A stretch of 64,000 bases of DNA from JAGLOK01 sp963676355 (GCA_963676355.1 OY781093.1:1736001-1800000), one strand, 5' to 3'; positions 16,918-26,287 are shown, counted from the first letter of the stretch. Numbers and translations are program-made. The notes: generated by a model not told the origin, from the letters alone.

Positions 16918-18504
16918 ATGCATGCATGGGAAGATAGATTAGGGTTAGTTGATGAAATTTTACCCGAATGGATGAGAAAGAAAAAAATAAGTGAAACTAC
17001 TCCAAATGAATGCTATGATTTTTTAGCCAAAAACAAAGTGTATAAGAAAAATGCAAGTCAATCAAAAGCACTATCCTTTAGAAATGATTTAAGAGATTTA
17101 GAAGAAGCAAGTGGAATGCCATGTAAATTATCAAATATAAAAATTAGTCATTCAGAAGAAGGAGCTAGATGGAATATACAATTATTAAGTTCCGACAAAT
17201 TCTCTTTTGACAAAGAAGATGATTTAGATAGAAAAAAGATAGCAGAAAAATTTTCATCAATTATTCTCAGTGATGCTATTAAAAATAGAGACCATAATGG
17301 TTTAGTTGTGGCTCTTGATTCTGCTTGGGGTACTGGGAAAACTTACTTTATAAAAAAGTGGCAAAGTCTACTTGGTGAAAAATATAATGGTTATAAAATT
17401 AAATCAGCTTATTATAATGCGTGGGAGAATGATGATTATGAAAATGCTTTAATTCCTCTTATATCTGAGATATATAAATGTAGTGATGAATCGGAATTAA
17501 AAGAAATTGCAAGGAAAACAGGAAAAATTGCAGTAACTGTATTTGGTGTAGCTGCGCGACAACTCATTAGAAATAAAACGGGATTAGACACAAAAGAAAT
17601 TGCGGAAGAAATTCAGGATGCTGTAGAAAATAGCGTATTCAAAGAATATACGGAACACAGTAATAATAAGCTTATATTCAAAAAAACGCTGTCTAAACTT
17701 CCCAAAAAAGACGAAAAAATAGTTATATTTATTGATGAATTAGATAGATGTCGCCCACAATTTGCAATAGAAACTTTGGAAGCAATTAAGCATTTTATGA
17801 ATGTAAAGGATTTTATTTTCATTTTCTCAATTGACATGGAACAGTTATCGCATTCAGTAGCTACTTTATATGGACAGAATATGGATGCATCGGGTTATCT
17901 TGCAAGATTTTTTGATATTCAGTTTAGGCTTCCTACCCCCAATATTAAAAGTTATTTAAACTTTATATCCAAAGGTTTAGATATATATTATATTAAAAAA
18001 GTTTGTTCAGTTCTTGAAAATATTTTTTACGCACTTAAGCTATCTTTAAGAGATATAAATCATATTTATGATAATTTACATATATTTTTGGATATATATA
18101 ACATATCAGGAGCGTTTTTAAAAAATAATATAGAAGTTTATGCTTTTTTAATTTCGCTTAAATATAAGTATCCCGAAGTTCTAAATGAGATATTATATAA
18201 AAGATATAATGCGAATACAAATTATAATCTACCAATATATATGGGCGATAATACTAATTTTGTAATTAGCGAGTCAATAAGTGAATTTATAGGGTTTTGC
18301 AGAAAAAATAAACTACAAAGTAGAATTAGTGCAGTTATACGTGACGATGTGAATATTATGACTCAATATTTAAATGTCGATATGGATTACAATAGTTCTA
18401 ATTGGACAGGCAACACTTCAAATCCTCAAGAAAAGGTATATGAATACATAGAAAGAAAACTGGAATTTATTGATTATATTAAGAAAGAAGATGAAAATGA
18501 ATAG
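16918..18504 (+). CDS. KAP-family P-loop NTPase
   Basis: A 528-residue protein. ATG at 16918 is chosen because GGAGGT (16905-16910) lies seven bases before it; a TTG upstream in frame falls inside the ribosome site. An N-terminal helical region of about 100 residues precedes the KAP NTPase core. Walker A is WGTGKT (about 137-142, Lys141) and Walker B is VIFIDELDRC (Asp273-Glu274), followed by the family's DFIFIFSIDMEQL and the LARFFDIQFRLP segment. KAP proteins are NTPases known from phage exclusion (PifA) and from many candidate defence genes. I see no clear membrane insertion, so it may be cytosolic. The gene is visibly more AT-rich than its neighbours and is flanked by its own promoter and terminator, consistent with transfer. 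Confidence 0.88.
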   Translation: MHAWEDRLGLVDEILPEWMRKKKISETTPNECYDFLAKNKVYKKNASQSKALSFRNDLRDLEEASGMPCKLSNIKISHSEEGARWNIQLLSSDKFSFDKEDDLDRKKIAEKFSSIILSDAIKNRDHNGLVVALDSAWGTGKTYFIKKWQSLLGEKYNGYKIKSAYYNAWENDDYENALIPLISEIYKCSDESELKEIARKTGKIAVTVFGVAARQLIRNKTGLDTKEIAEEIQDAVENSVFKEYTEHSNNKLIFKKTLSKLPKKDEKIVIFIDELDRCRPQFAIETLEAIKHFMNVKDFIFIFSIDMEQLSHSVATLYGQNMDASGYLARFFDIQFRLPTPNIKSYLNFISKGLDIYYIKKVCSVLENIFYALKLSLRDINHIYDNLHIFLDIYNISGAFLKNNIEVYAFLISLKYKYPEVLNEILYKRYNANTNYNLPIYMGDNTNFVISESISEFIGFCRKNKLQSRISAVIRDDVNIMTQYLNVDMDYNSSNWTGNTSNPQEKVYEYIERKLEFIDYIKKEDENE

Positions 18505-18512
18505 TAAAGCAA

Positions 18513-18545
18513 ACACCTCCGAATTCATATCGGAGGTGTATTGGA
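18513..18545 (+). terminator. Terminator hairpin after the KAP gene
   Basis: Arms ACACCTCCGA (18513-18522) and TCGGAGGTGT (18530-18539) enclose a seven-base loop. The following T-tract is weak, but the ten-pair stem is strong. Confidence 0.75.
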
Positions 18546-18672
18546 ATATTTCTTTAATATACTAACATTAGTGCAATTTATTACGCTATCACAGTTTTAC
18601 CAAACTGTTGTCACGCCCTACATTTCTTCGAAAAGTTTGGAAGACGAGTTTTTGTGAAATCGAAAGGCTTCG

Positions 18673-19803
18673 TCAGAACCCATGTCCCAGCATCTCCCTC
18701 TTCAAATTCAAATAATAAAGATAATCTTCTTCCGTTACGTTCGGTGGACAACGATGGTCGCAAAAGGGGATATAGCCGCCGCGCTCAACGTAGGGAATGA
18801 TGGATTCCATATACTTTTTAATGGCGTCTTTGCCGTAGCCCATTTGCATTTTGTCAAACCCACCCATGATGCGAAGCTCGCCGGGGTATTTGTCCAAAAG
18901 CTCGCCGGGATGCGCGCAGGAGTTAACCTCATACGGGAACAGGCAATTGATGCCGCCCTCAATGAAGCCATCCAAGATGGTGCGGACATCGCCGTCACAG
19001 TCGGTGTAGATGAGCGTTATGCCGTTTGCTTTCATTCGTGATGTCAGTCGCTTGTAGCGGGGAACGACTACGTTGTTAAAAAAGTCCGGCGGAACGATGG
19101 GTCCCATGTTGTAGCAGATGTCTTCCCAGCCGGCACCAAAATCAAACGAGAAATGGGGGAGCACTTGATCGAGAAAGTGCTCGGACAGCTGGCAGCATGT
19201 CTCCACCATGTCTTCCACCATGTCGGGATAATCCATTATGGCATAGCAGATGCCTTCAAATGTCAGCAGGTCTCGAATTTTGCCTATCATAGAGCCGAAG
19301 TTTACGCCCAGAGGATAGTCGCGATCTTCGGGATATTTAGCTTTAAGCGCTTCAATATCCACCTTGCGTTCAGGAATATCTATTTCAAAATGCTCAGCCT
19401 TTACGCGCTTCCAGTCATCGGGAGTCACAACGGATGATTTCATAAAGTGCGGTATGGTGGAATGTGAAGTGTCCAAAGGCACTTCGGCATAAAGCCCGTC
19501 TTCATTTTGAATAACACGATGACGCTCAGTGCGGGATATTTCTTTTTCCTCAAACAGTGGATACAGCCATGTTCTGCCTGCAATAATTGGTATCGGGTCG
19601 AAGTTAAAAAAGATGTCAGCCTCTTCGTTATTTGTAATATTATTGTCACGGAACATTTTCCACTCGGTGAAGTTCTCATCCCAGTAGCCAAACTCCATGT
19701 TGACTGTCCTGTCTACGCTTTTAAAATTCATTTGGCGCAAAAAACGCTCTCTGGGTGTCATTTCACCGCCCCATTGTTCCCTAATTGGCTTTATGTCTTT
19801 CAT
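18673..19803 (-). CDS. Uroporphyrinogen-decarboxylase-family protein
   Basis: A 376-residue protein of the URO-D superfamily, recognised by MTPRERFLRQMNFKSVDR near the start and the C-terminal GGINCLFPYEVNSC...GELRIMGGFDK and GGYIPFCDHRCPP segments. In Clostridia such long URO-D-like proteins are usually methyltransferases of the MtaA/CmuA type or of unknown substrate, rather than HemE. HCDH-like metal residues are visible (FCDHRCPP with nearby Cys and His, and YTDCDGD). GGAGGT lies five bases before the ATG at 19803 and supports this start; a second possible start, MTPRERF, lies further in. It is divergent from an AraC-type regulator, which probably controls it. No corrinoid protein gene is adjacent. 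Confidence 0.85.
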   Translation of the reverse strand: MKDIKPIREQWGGEMTPRERFLRQMNFKSVDRTVNMEFGYWDENFTEWKMFRDNNITNNEEADIFFNFDPIPIIAGRTWLYPLFEEKEISRTERHRVIQNEDGLYAEVPLDTSHSTIPHFMKSSVVTPDDWKRVKAEHFEIDIPERKVDIEALKAKYPEDRDYPLGVNFGSMIGKIRDLLTFEGICYAIMDYPDMVEDMVETCCQLSEHFLDQVLPHFSFDFGAGWEDICYNMGPIVPPDFFNNVVVPRYKRLTSRMKANGITLIYTDCDGDVRTILDGFIEGGINCLFPYEVNSCAHPGELLDKYPGELRIMGGFDKMQMGYGKDAIKKYMESIIPYVERGGYIPFCDHRCPPNVTEEDYLYYLNLKREMLGHGF

Positions 19804-19863
19804 CTACGACCTCCGCATATAATCATTTATAATGTGATGTTAGCATAGAAATTAAATTTTTAA

Positions 19864-19899
19864 TTGCATAAATGGCTACTTTTGTTGTAAAATCGTGCT
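19864..19899 (+). promoter_or_regulatory. Leaderless promoter of the araC-type gene
   Basis: TTGCAT (19864-19869), an 18-base spacer and TAAAAT (19888-19893) are followed by exactly six bases and the ATG at 19900. No Shine-Dalgarno site is present, so transcription probably starts at the A of the start codon. Confidence 0.6.
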
Positions 19900-20745
19900 A
19901 TGGCAATAGAAGATAAATTTTTTATAAAAAAAGAAATAACTGCGATTCCGCAGCCTAATGAGAAGCAACTAGAGAATCTGTGCTGTGTAGATGCGTGCGG
20001 ACGTCTTTGGGCGAACGATTTATATCTGACGGACAGGATTGAATATGACAGGCTCTTGTATGTTTTTGTTGAAAAGGGTGCGATGTTTTTAGAGTACGAC
20101 GATAAGAAATACATAATAAGTAAAGGTGAGGCGTTTTTTATCGATTGCAATAAGCGCCAAGTCTATGGCACGAAGGGGGATACATGCGTGCTGACTTTTT
20201 TGCACATTCGAGGTGGCGCGTCCAAGTACTTATATGAACTTATTACGGAGAAAACTGGAGTGGTATTAAAGGGTGCATATGCGCAGGCGGTCTATCATGC
20301 AATTGATGACGTGATGCTTACCTGTGCGGGTTTTTTCTCAAACAATGTCGAGGAGCTTTCGGGCATTGCAACCGCGTCTCTCTATGAAATTTTGTCCCTG
20401 CGCCCTAAAGCAAATCCCATATTTTTAAAAGCTGAGCAAGACATACGCGATGCCATAGCATCGGGAAGTGATATAAGTGTCGAATCACTGTCGCGCAGCA
20501 GTGGCTATTCCAAATACTATTTCACCCGTATGTTCACTGACCATTTTGGTATATCGCCGCATGAGTTTATCATCCGCGAGAGAATTGCCCGTGCAAAAAA
20601 TTTGCTTATAAACACCACGCTTTCCGTTGGCGAGATTGCGTTGGACAGTGGTTTTTTTGACACCAGTCATATGTCGAATTGCTTTAAAAAGCGAGAGGGC
20701 ATGTCGCCGGTGAGTTTTCGTCGCAAATGGAAGCGGCCTGTGTAG
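19900..20745 (+). CDS. AraC-family transcriptional regulator
   Basis: A 281-residue protein. Residues about 20-170 resemble a cupin-like sensor domain (YVFVEKGAMFLEYDDKKYIISKGEAFFID). The C-terminal 100 residues carry two AraC helix-turn-helix motifs: VESLSRSSGYSKYYFTRMF, and GEIALDSGFFDTSHMSNCFKK followed by GMSPVSFRRKW. It is divergently transcribed from the URO-D-like gene with 96 bases between, the usual layout for a regulator and its target, so it may sense that enzyme's substrate. No ribosome site precedes the ATG (see the leaderless promoter). Repeat block 3 starts only a few bases after its stop. Confidence 0.9.
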   Translation: MAIEDKFFIKKEITAIPQPNEKQLENLCCVDACGRLWANDLYLTDRIEYDRLLYVFVEKGAMFLEYDDKKYIISKGEAFFIDCNKRQVYGTKGDTCVLTFLHIRGGASKYLYELITEKTGVVLKGAYAQAVYHAIDDVMLTCAGFFSNNVEELSGIATASLYEILSLRPKANPIFLKAEQDIRDAIASGSDISVESLSRSSGYSKYYFTRMFTDHFGISPHEFIIRERIARAKNLLINTTLSVGEIALDSGFFDTSHMSNCFKKREGMSPVSFRRKWKRPV

Positions 20746-20749
20746 TTTG

Positions 20750-21985
20750 GGTGAAATTACGAAACCTTTTGGAAAGTTATTTAGTGTAAATGCGGTGGAA
20801 TAAAGTGCGTGCGCCGCAACAATAAACTTGGGCAATATTCTTTGCCTTGGGAACGCTACCGCTTGGTGTTACTTTTTTAAAAAAGTAACCAAAAGACGCA
20901 ACCCCCGACAGGCTTTCTACCTTGTCTGACTGCGTTTATCTTGACTTGGTCGAAGGCTCGCAACCCCTAAACATAATGTGTCTTTGCGCTGTGTAGGTGT
21001 ATGACTTATGTTTTTTTTCTTGGTCTAAGTTTTTGTATAGCTTGGGTAAAAGTTGCCCCCTGAAGGGGGCTGTTGAACGAAGGTGCGGGTGTGGGGCGCA
21101 GCCCCACGGTTAGCCCAGCCGCTACGAAGCATTTAAAAAAAGAAAAAGTTTGACGGCGTTCGGGGTGGTTAGTTAGTATGAGCGCGGTAGATAAAGTGCC
21201 TGCGCCTCATAATATGGATGCAAATAGAAGTGAAGAACTTGATTAGCGAAATCACTTTGCTTGTTTTATTGTCTACAGCAGATTTTAATTGCGCAGTCGA
21301 CGCACCTCCCATTTAGGGGAGGGGAACCGCGCGAAGCGTGGTGGAGGGGTTTAATAAAGCAAGCATTTAGTTTGATTGGTTTACAACCCCTCTGTCCTTC
21401 GGACATCTCCCCTCACTAGGGGCGAGAGCGTTGATATAAATGTTAATTTGGAAGTGCAGGCGAGCGAAGCGAGACTGCCAAAAAAACAAAAATATCTTCC
21501 GAGCGAGCAGTTGGATGGCAAGAGTAGAAAAACTTCTGCGAGGACTTGCTTTGGTTGGGTGAAAGAACGAAATCTACGGCAGAGTTAGTATAACTGCAGT
21601 GGGATAAAGTTTATGCCTTTATAATCGTTACCGACTAAAAGGATTTAGTTTGATATGCTCCCCGCATGAGGTTACTTTTTTAAAAAAGTAACCAAAAAAC
21701 GCAACCCCCGACAGGCTTTCTACCTTGTCCGACTGCGTTTATCTTGACTGAGTCGAAGGGGTTGCAACTCCTAAACCAATTGCGACTTTGCGCTGTGTAG
21801 TTATAGAGCTTATAGCTTTCTTTCGTTGCATACGCTATGAGATATATTTGAATGGAAAGGTTTGATTAAAGCGCAGGCGAGCGAAGCGAGACTGCCTAAA
21901 AAACAAAAAAATTTTCCGAGCGAGCAGTTGGATGGCAAGAGCAGAAAAGCTTATGCGAGGACTTGCCTTTGCAGGTTAGAAAGAC
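20750..21985 (+). repeat. Repeat block 3 (E-D-F-H-B-C-A-E-D-A)
   Basis: Fills the 1.3 kb between the araC-type gene and the DsrE-like gene. The order is E (20760-20848), D (20860-21000), F (21040-21180), H (21180-21290), B (21291-21352), C (21385-21430), A (21450-21570), E, a second D (21660-21800) and A (21866-21985). The second D has the clean inner pair CGACT/AGTCG. The first D has a damaged 3' outer arm, so it looks like a decaying copy. All modules are in + orientation. A 70-codon frame at 21376-21588 is a translation of C plus A. Confidence 0.85.
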
Positions 21986-22033
21986 AGATTCAATTTAAAA
22001 CAAATTTACCACCTACAGTTATTATCCATTTTT

Positions 22034-22042
22034 TGATATAAT
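22034..22042 (+). promoter_or_regulatory. Extended -10 promoter of the DsrE-like gene
   Basis: TG-A-TATAAT (22034-22042) is an extended -10 box about 30 bases upstream of the ATG; no clear -35 is visible. Confidence 0.5.
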
Positions 22043-22073
22043 TAATACATCAAATTATAGATAGGAATTTAAA

Positions 22074-22412
22074 ATGGCTAAATATTTATTTTATGGCATG
22101 ACAGACAAGAAAATGTGTTTTTTGCACATACTCATGAACGCACTTGACTTAAAAAAGGCAGGCAAAGAAACGAAGATCATATTTGAAGGTGCATCGGTAA
22201 AGTTGGTTTCCGTTTTGGAGGAAGAGAAAAATCCTTTATATGTCAAGGCCAAGGAGCTTGATATCATCGCGGGAGTGTGCCTCGCGTGCTCAAAAGTGAT
22301 GGGTGTGTATGAAGAAAATGCAGCATCAGGACTTACTATGCTAGATGACATGAACGGACATGCGGGCATGAGAACCTACATTGAAGCAGGCTATGAAGTT
22401 GTAAGCATGTAA
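22074..22412 (+). CDS. DsrE-like small protein
   Basis: A 112-residue cytosolic protein that resembles the DsrE/YchN fold: an N-terminal strand (KYLFYGMTD), a long helix (LHILMNALDLKKAG) and a central strand (TKIIFEGASVKLV). A conserved-looking Cys pair lies in GVCLACSKVMG. DsrE proteins can carry sulfur on a cysteine, and the Cys here sits where family members place it, but many relatives have no known role. Its ribosome site (TAGGAATTT) is weak. It ends against a terminator that serves the convergent lipoprotein gene. The exact function is unknown. Confidence 0.75.
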   Translation: MAKYLFYGMTDKKMCFLHILMNALDLKKAGKETKIIFEGASVKLVSVLEEEKNPLYVKAKELDIIAGVCLACSKVMGVYEENAASGLTMLDDMNGHAGMRTYIEAGYEVVSM

Positions 22413-22443
22413 TAAAAAAACAGCGCAGTGTATACCTGCGCTG
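22413..22443 (-). terminator. Terminator for the minus-strand lipoprotein pair
   Basis: Arms CAGCGCAG (22421-22428) and CTGCGCTG (22436-22443). On the minus strand the stem is followed by seven T (the A-run at 22414-22420). It lies between convergent genes and may also slow the + transcript. Confidence 0.8.
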
Positions 22444-22473
22444 AAAAGAAAATAGGAATGGTGGTAAAAGGGA

Positions 22474-23682
22474 CTAACTCCCTTGGGGAACATAAGTAAG
22501 TGTGTCATTTTCGTAGTCGAATGTGCCATCCAGCAGTGAGTCCACAATATTCATACAAGTGATGGCATAAAATGTTTCGCTTTGACCGCTTTCTAAAAAG
22601 TTCTCGTATACGTCTAGATTTTCGACGAAAATATCTTCTGATGGGATATTATAGTCTCCTGATTGATACTCGTAACTCTTGTTATAATCGTCAAGTACAT
22701 AATAACTATCATTTTTTTTACCAACCTCGATTTTGTTTCCAAGGCCTAGGGCATCCATCATCAACAAGCGTTTATCATCTGAGTATCCTAACTCAGGAAG
22801 AAACATGCTAACGTATAAAGTGGACTTATTATCCTTTGCATCAAGCATATGCTCATACAAAATTGGGATAGTAATGGAACTGTATCTAAAGAATTTTTGC
22901 ATAAAGTAATCTCTCACTGCGCCGTCAATTGTGCTGTTGTCTAAAAGTCCACTTTTATTCATGGAGCTTAAAATCGCAGTAACTTCATTCGGGAACTTAT
23001 CAAAGCCTCCGGCAAGTGCTGCCTTATACTGCACACTTCGCATTTGTGTGAGGCTTTCATAGAACTTAAATTTATTAACCTCAACGTTTACAGCATCGGC
23101 ATATTCACCGAAAATTGTCTGAATGTCATTTTCGCGTTGAGTTCTATCATACATCTCGGGTAGTTTTATTTCTTCGATATCGTCGTCACCCAGACCTGTT
23201 TTTACAAGAACAGGTGCGCTGACTATTCCCATGTCAATAAGCTTTCCGTCGACAAATTTAAACATATTTGCTGCAATAAACTTTATTTCTTTGTTGTTTG
23301 ATAAAAATATATCTTCATAGCCATCCGAAGAAGACGAATCTGCACTCAACTGCCATCCTCGAAATCTACAGGAGACAATAATCGTATCTTCGTTGTAGTC
23401 TAAAAGCTTGTGTTCAAGCAGGGTAGGGGAAAGCTCTTTTTCTTTGCCAATGCTGTCCATCGCATCGTGCAGTGAAGCTCTTAATTGTTCAAAGGCTTCT
23501 TTTGCCTTAACGATATCGTCATCGGAAGGTTTAATTTCTGACGCTTGCTCGTTTTTTATATCCTTAACGCTCACTGTCCGTGGTTCGGGAGTTATAGTAT
23601 TTTTGTTTTGAAGGTGTGCATCCACGCATGATGCAAGCACCACAACCAGCAGGGTTATTAGAATTGACAGCAGCTTTTTCAT
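22474..23682 (-). CDS. Lipoprotein of a local three-member paralogous family (copy 1)
   Basis: A 402-residue predicted lipoprotein: signal 1-18 with VVVLAS before Cys19. The mature part shares a layout with its two upstream paralogues: an early FEQLRASLHDAMDS-type helix, a strand region describing IIVSCRFRG, a central QTIFGEYADAVNVEV segment, a repeated EYCG-less helical part with FDKFPNEVTAIL, and a closing DGTFDYENDTLTYVP. No known domain is recognised. It has a good AAGGAG ribosome site and starts 12 bases after the preceding copy, so those two form an operon. The family is probably surface-exposed and of unknown role. Confidence 0.8.
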   Translation of the reverse strand: MKKLLSILITLLVVVLASCVDAHLQNKNTITPEPRTVSVKDIKNEQASEIKPSDDDIVKAKEAFEQLRASLHDAMDSIGKEKELSPTLLEHKLLDYNEDTIIVSCRFRGWQLSADSSSSDGYEDIFLSNNKEIKFIAANMFKFVDGKLIDMGIVSAPVLVKTGLGDDDIEEIKLPEMYDRTQRENDIQTIFGEYADAVNVEVNKFKFYESLTQMRSVQYKAALAGGFDKFPNEVTAILSSMNKSGLLDNSTIDGAVRDYFMQKFFRYSSITIPILYEHMLDAKDNKSTLYVSMFLPELGYSDDKRLLMMDALGLGNKIEVGKKNDSYYVLDDYNKSYEYQSGDYNIPSEDIFVENLDVYENFLESGQSETFYAITCMNIVDSLLDGTFDYENDTLTYVPQGS

Positions 23683-23694
23683 AGGATTTCTCCT

Positions 23695-24888
23695 TTATCG
23701 TGAATAAATCAGTGTGTCATTTTCGAAGTCGAATGTACCGTCTATGAGTGAGTTTATTGCCTTATCATAAAATTCCGAGAAGTCATCGTATTCATCGCTT
23801 TTATGATAACCATAATAATCGTCATTGTATTCATCCATGATTTCTGAAACAGTTTCTTCGGATTTTGTTCCATAACGGAGAAAATGACTGAAGCCGAAAA
23901 CTTCAAATTTATCATCTCTATCATAAATGTAGAATCTGTTTGGAGTGGAGTAACCATTGACATTAAAAGAATTGTTTAAGCTTTGTCTAAACTGTGCAAC
24001 ATACATATCGGCGTAGATAATATCTGCTTCTTCATCGCCACCTTCACCCAGCACATGCCAAAAAGGAATGGACAGGGTAGAGTAGCTGAACTCTTTTTTT
24101 ATAAAGTGCTCGAATATTGCGCCTTCTTTGGTGGTGGCATCCAGCAAACCGTTGTCTTTAAACCGTTGTAACATATCAATAACATTGTTGCTAAAATCAT
24201 CAAACCCGCCATCAAGGAAAACCTGATACTGGATTGAATTTACTCGAAAATAGCTTTCAATACATTCCCCAGAGAATAATTTTATATCTAAATATTCCGC
24301 ATATTCACCAAATATTTTCTGCAAATCTTCTTCGCGTTTTGCGAAGTCTTGCATTTCTGGGAGAAATACTTTTTCTATCTCACCGCTGTCATTCCTTTTT
24401 GCAAGAACAGGCATGGGAAATATTCCTCTGTTTACAAACTTGCCGTTTTCAAGCTGGAACTCGTTTGCAGCTACGAACAAAATATCTGTGGAATCAGGCA
24501 AAGGCTTTAGCCCATGCTCAGACCTCAGATCTTCTAAAAAGGAATTAACATATTCAGGTGAGATTTGGCTTGAAACTATGATTTTGTCATCGTAGTGATT
24601 TAAAATCATTTTTTCAAGGTTAGTTGTTTTGTACCCTTGCTGACCGTTATCCATCAGTGAATATATCGCGGTCCTTAGCTTTTCAAAGGATTTTTTGGCT
24701 TCGCTGCTGATATCTGTCGTTTCAGCCGGAGCTTCTTCTGGCACCCTATCCTCTTGCGCTATGATGTGTATGTTGTCTCCATCTATCATAGGCATGGGCG
24801 TTAAAAGAGCATTAGAATAATTCTGTCTCGAACATGAGGTGCACGTTAAAATAACGGCTATAGTTAGCATCAATAATATCTTTTTCAT
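23695..24888 (-). CDS. Lipoprotein of the same paralogous family (copy 2)
   Basis: A 397-residue lipoprotein with Cys19 after LTCTS. ATG at 24888 is preferred to the in-frame GTG two codons earlier, because a perfect promoter ends six bases before it and there is no ribosome site. It shares with copies 1 and 3 the FEKLRTAIYSLMD helix, EKMILNHYDDKIIVSSQ, LQKIFGEYAEYLDIKL, FDDFSNNVIDML and the end motif DGTFDFENDTLIY. The sequences are diverged enough that the duplications are not recent. It is the first gene of a two-gene operon with copy 1. Confidence 0.8.
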   Translation of the reverse strand: MKKILLMLTIAVILTCTSCSRQNYSNALLTPMPMIDGDNIHIIAQEDRVPEEAPAETTDISSEAKKSFEKLRTAIYSLMDNGQQGYKTTNLEKMILNHYDDKIIVSSQISPEYVNSFLEDLRSEHGLKPLPDSTDILFVAANEFQLENGKFVNRGIFPMPVLAKRNDSGEIEKVFLPEMQDFAKREEDLQKIFGEYAEYLDIKLFSGECIESYFRVNSIQYQVFLDGGFDDFSNNVIDMLQRFKDNGLLDATTKEGAIFEHFIKKEFSYSTLSIPFWHVLGEGGDEEADIIYADMYVAQFRQSLNNSFNVNGYSTPNRFYIYDRDDKFEVFGFSHFLRYGTKSEETVSEIMDEYNDDYYGYHKSDEYDDFSEFYDKAINSLIDGTFDFENDTLIYSR

Positions 24889-24923
24889 AGCCACATATTA
24901 CCCCATAAAATGGAAGATGTCAA
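24889..24923 (-). promoter_or_regulatory. Leaderless promoter of lipoprotein copy 2
   Basis: Read on the minus strand: TTGACA (24918-24923), a 17-base spacer, TAATAT (24895-24900), six bases (GTGGCT) and then ATG. The -35 and spacer are ideal. Confidence 0.75.
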
Positions 24924-25048
24924 TCAAAAGAAAAAATAAAGTAAGATAAACGTAACAATATCGATGATAAAGTAAAGAGTGCTTAAAATATAAGAAGAGT
25001 ATGTATTTTTAGGATATAGGAAAAGTTTATTAAGCTCCCTGATAAGGG

Positions 25049-25074
25049 GAGACGCGGATGGGTGGCCGCGTCTC
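25049..25074. other. Strong hairpin between lipoprotein genes
   Basis: Arms GAGACGCGG (25049-25057) and CCGCGTCTC (25066-25074), nine pairs, enclose an eight-base loop. It lies just after the stop of lipoprotein copy 3. On that gene's strand the T-run lies on the wrong side, so it is not a canonical terminator; it may protect the mRNA 3' end. Confidence 0.6.
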
Positions 25075-25099
25075 AAAAAAATAGGAATGAAAAAGGGGA

Positions 25100-26287
25100 C
25101 TACCTCCCCTGGGGGCCGAAATTTAGTGTGTCGTTCTCGTAGTCGAACGAACCTGTGAGAATGCTATCCATCACGTTATCACAAAAAGTGATAAAATCGT
25201 TATATTCTTTGCTATGTTTAAAGTTAAAATAATCGTCAGCATATTCCAACATAGTGTTATTTACGCTCTTTTCAAAGTTATCGCCATCTTGAATTAAATG
25301 ACTAAACTCTATGGCTGAAAATTCATTGCCTTCAGGCGATATATACACTTTGTTGGGAACAGTCATTGCACTTGCTGCAAGTGACCCATCTTGCTCAATG
25401 CTGATTGTTCCAAAATACATTGCAGCAAATAATGTAGCATCACGGTTATCACCTTCAACTATTCCAAGTTCATGCCATATTGGTATAGTAATAGATGAAT
25501 AACTAAAGTTTTGTGCAATGATATCTCTAAATGCAATATCATATAATGTAGGTCGACCGGGAAGTAAGTTATTTTCATTCATAGATATAAGTATGTCTAT
25601 GATTTCATTATTAAATTTACCAAAGCCGCCCGAGATAGCTGTTTCATACAAAATATTATTAATTAAGCTCTTGTAATAAATAATCTCAGGTTGATTTAAA
25701 TCGAAATCAAGATACTTTGCATTATCACCATAACCGTATTTTAAGGATGCTGCTCTTTTGTTTTCATCGACCATATTAGGAAAAAAAACTTCCCCCTCTG
25801 AATCGGAATTTTTAGTATATATTGGTACAACGGATATGCCCATATCGATTAGCTTTCCATCTTCCAGACGAAGTTTTCGTGCAAGAACATAGAACATGTC
25901 CTCATCGTCTGAGAAAGGCTCTTTTCCCGTTGCATCCAAAACACGTTGCTTGAAGTCTTGGGTGTAGTCATATGGTAATCTAACAGATACTATAATGTTA
26001 TTATCGAAACAATCAAAAAGCACTTCTTCAATGTATGTTTCATCATTAAAATAATGCGACTTTTCCATTTGGTCGCGCAAAGCAGTTTTTAGATTTTCAA
26101 AGGCTTTATCTGCCACGTCATCCGGCACTGTGGTGCTTTTTATCTCAGAAACCATTGCGGAATTAATAATTTCGTTTGTTGCAGAAGGAGATACTTTTGG
26201 TTCACTTCGATATTCCGGACTGGAGCAGGAGCTCACAGTTGTTATTATAAAAACAATAATAAGTACAAACTTAGTTCTTTTCCACAT
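25100..26287 (-). CDS. Lipoprotein of the same paralogous family (copy 3)
   Basis: A 395-residue lipoprotein with Cys21 after TTVSS. It carries the family pattern: AFENLKTALRDQMEKS, EVLFDCFDNNIIVSVRL, RAASLKYGYGDNAKYLDF, FGKFNNEIIDIL, and the end motif TGSFDYENDTLNFGPQG. It is the most upstream copy on this strand and is separated from copy 2 by about 200 bases containing a hairpin. It has its own leaderless promoter. The function is unknown. The three genes together probably encode related surface proteins. Confidence 0.8.
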   Translation of the reverse strand: MWKRTKFVLIIVFIITTVSSCSSPEYRSEPKVSPSATNEIINSAMVSEIKSTTVPDDVADKAFENLKTALRDQMEKSHYFNDETYIEEVLFDCFDNNIIVSVRLPYDYTQDFKQRVLDATGKEPFSDDEDMFYVLARKLRLEDGKLIDMGISVVPIYTKNSDSEGEVFFPNMVDENKRAASLKYGYGDNAKYLDFDLNQPEIIYYKSLINNILYETAISGGFGKFNNEIIDILISMNENNLLPGRPTLYDIAFRDIIAQNFSYSSITIPIWHELGIVEGDNRDATLFAAMYFGTISIEQDGSLAASAMTVPNKVYISPEGNEFSAIEFSHLIQDGDNFEKSVNNTMLEYADDYFNFKHSKEYNDFITFCDNVMDSILTGSFDYENDTLNFGPQGR

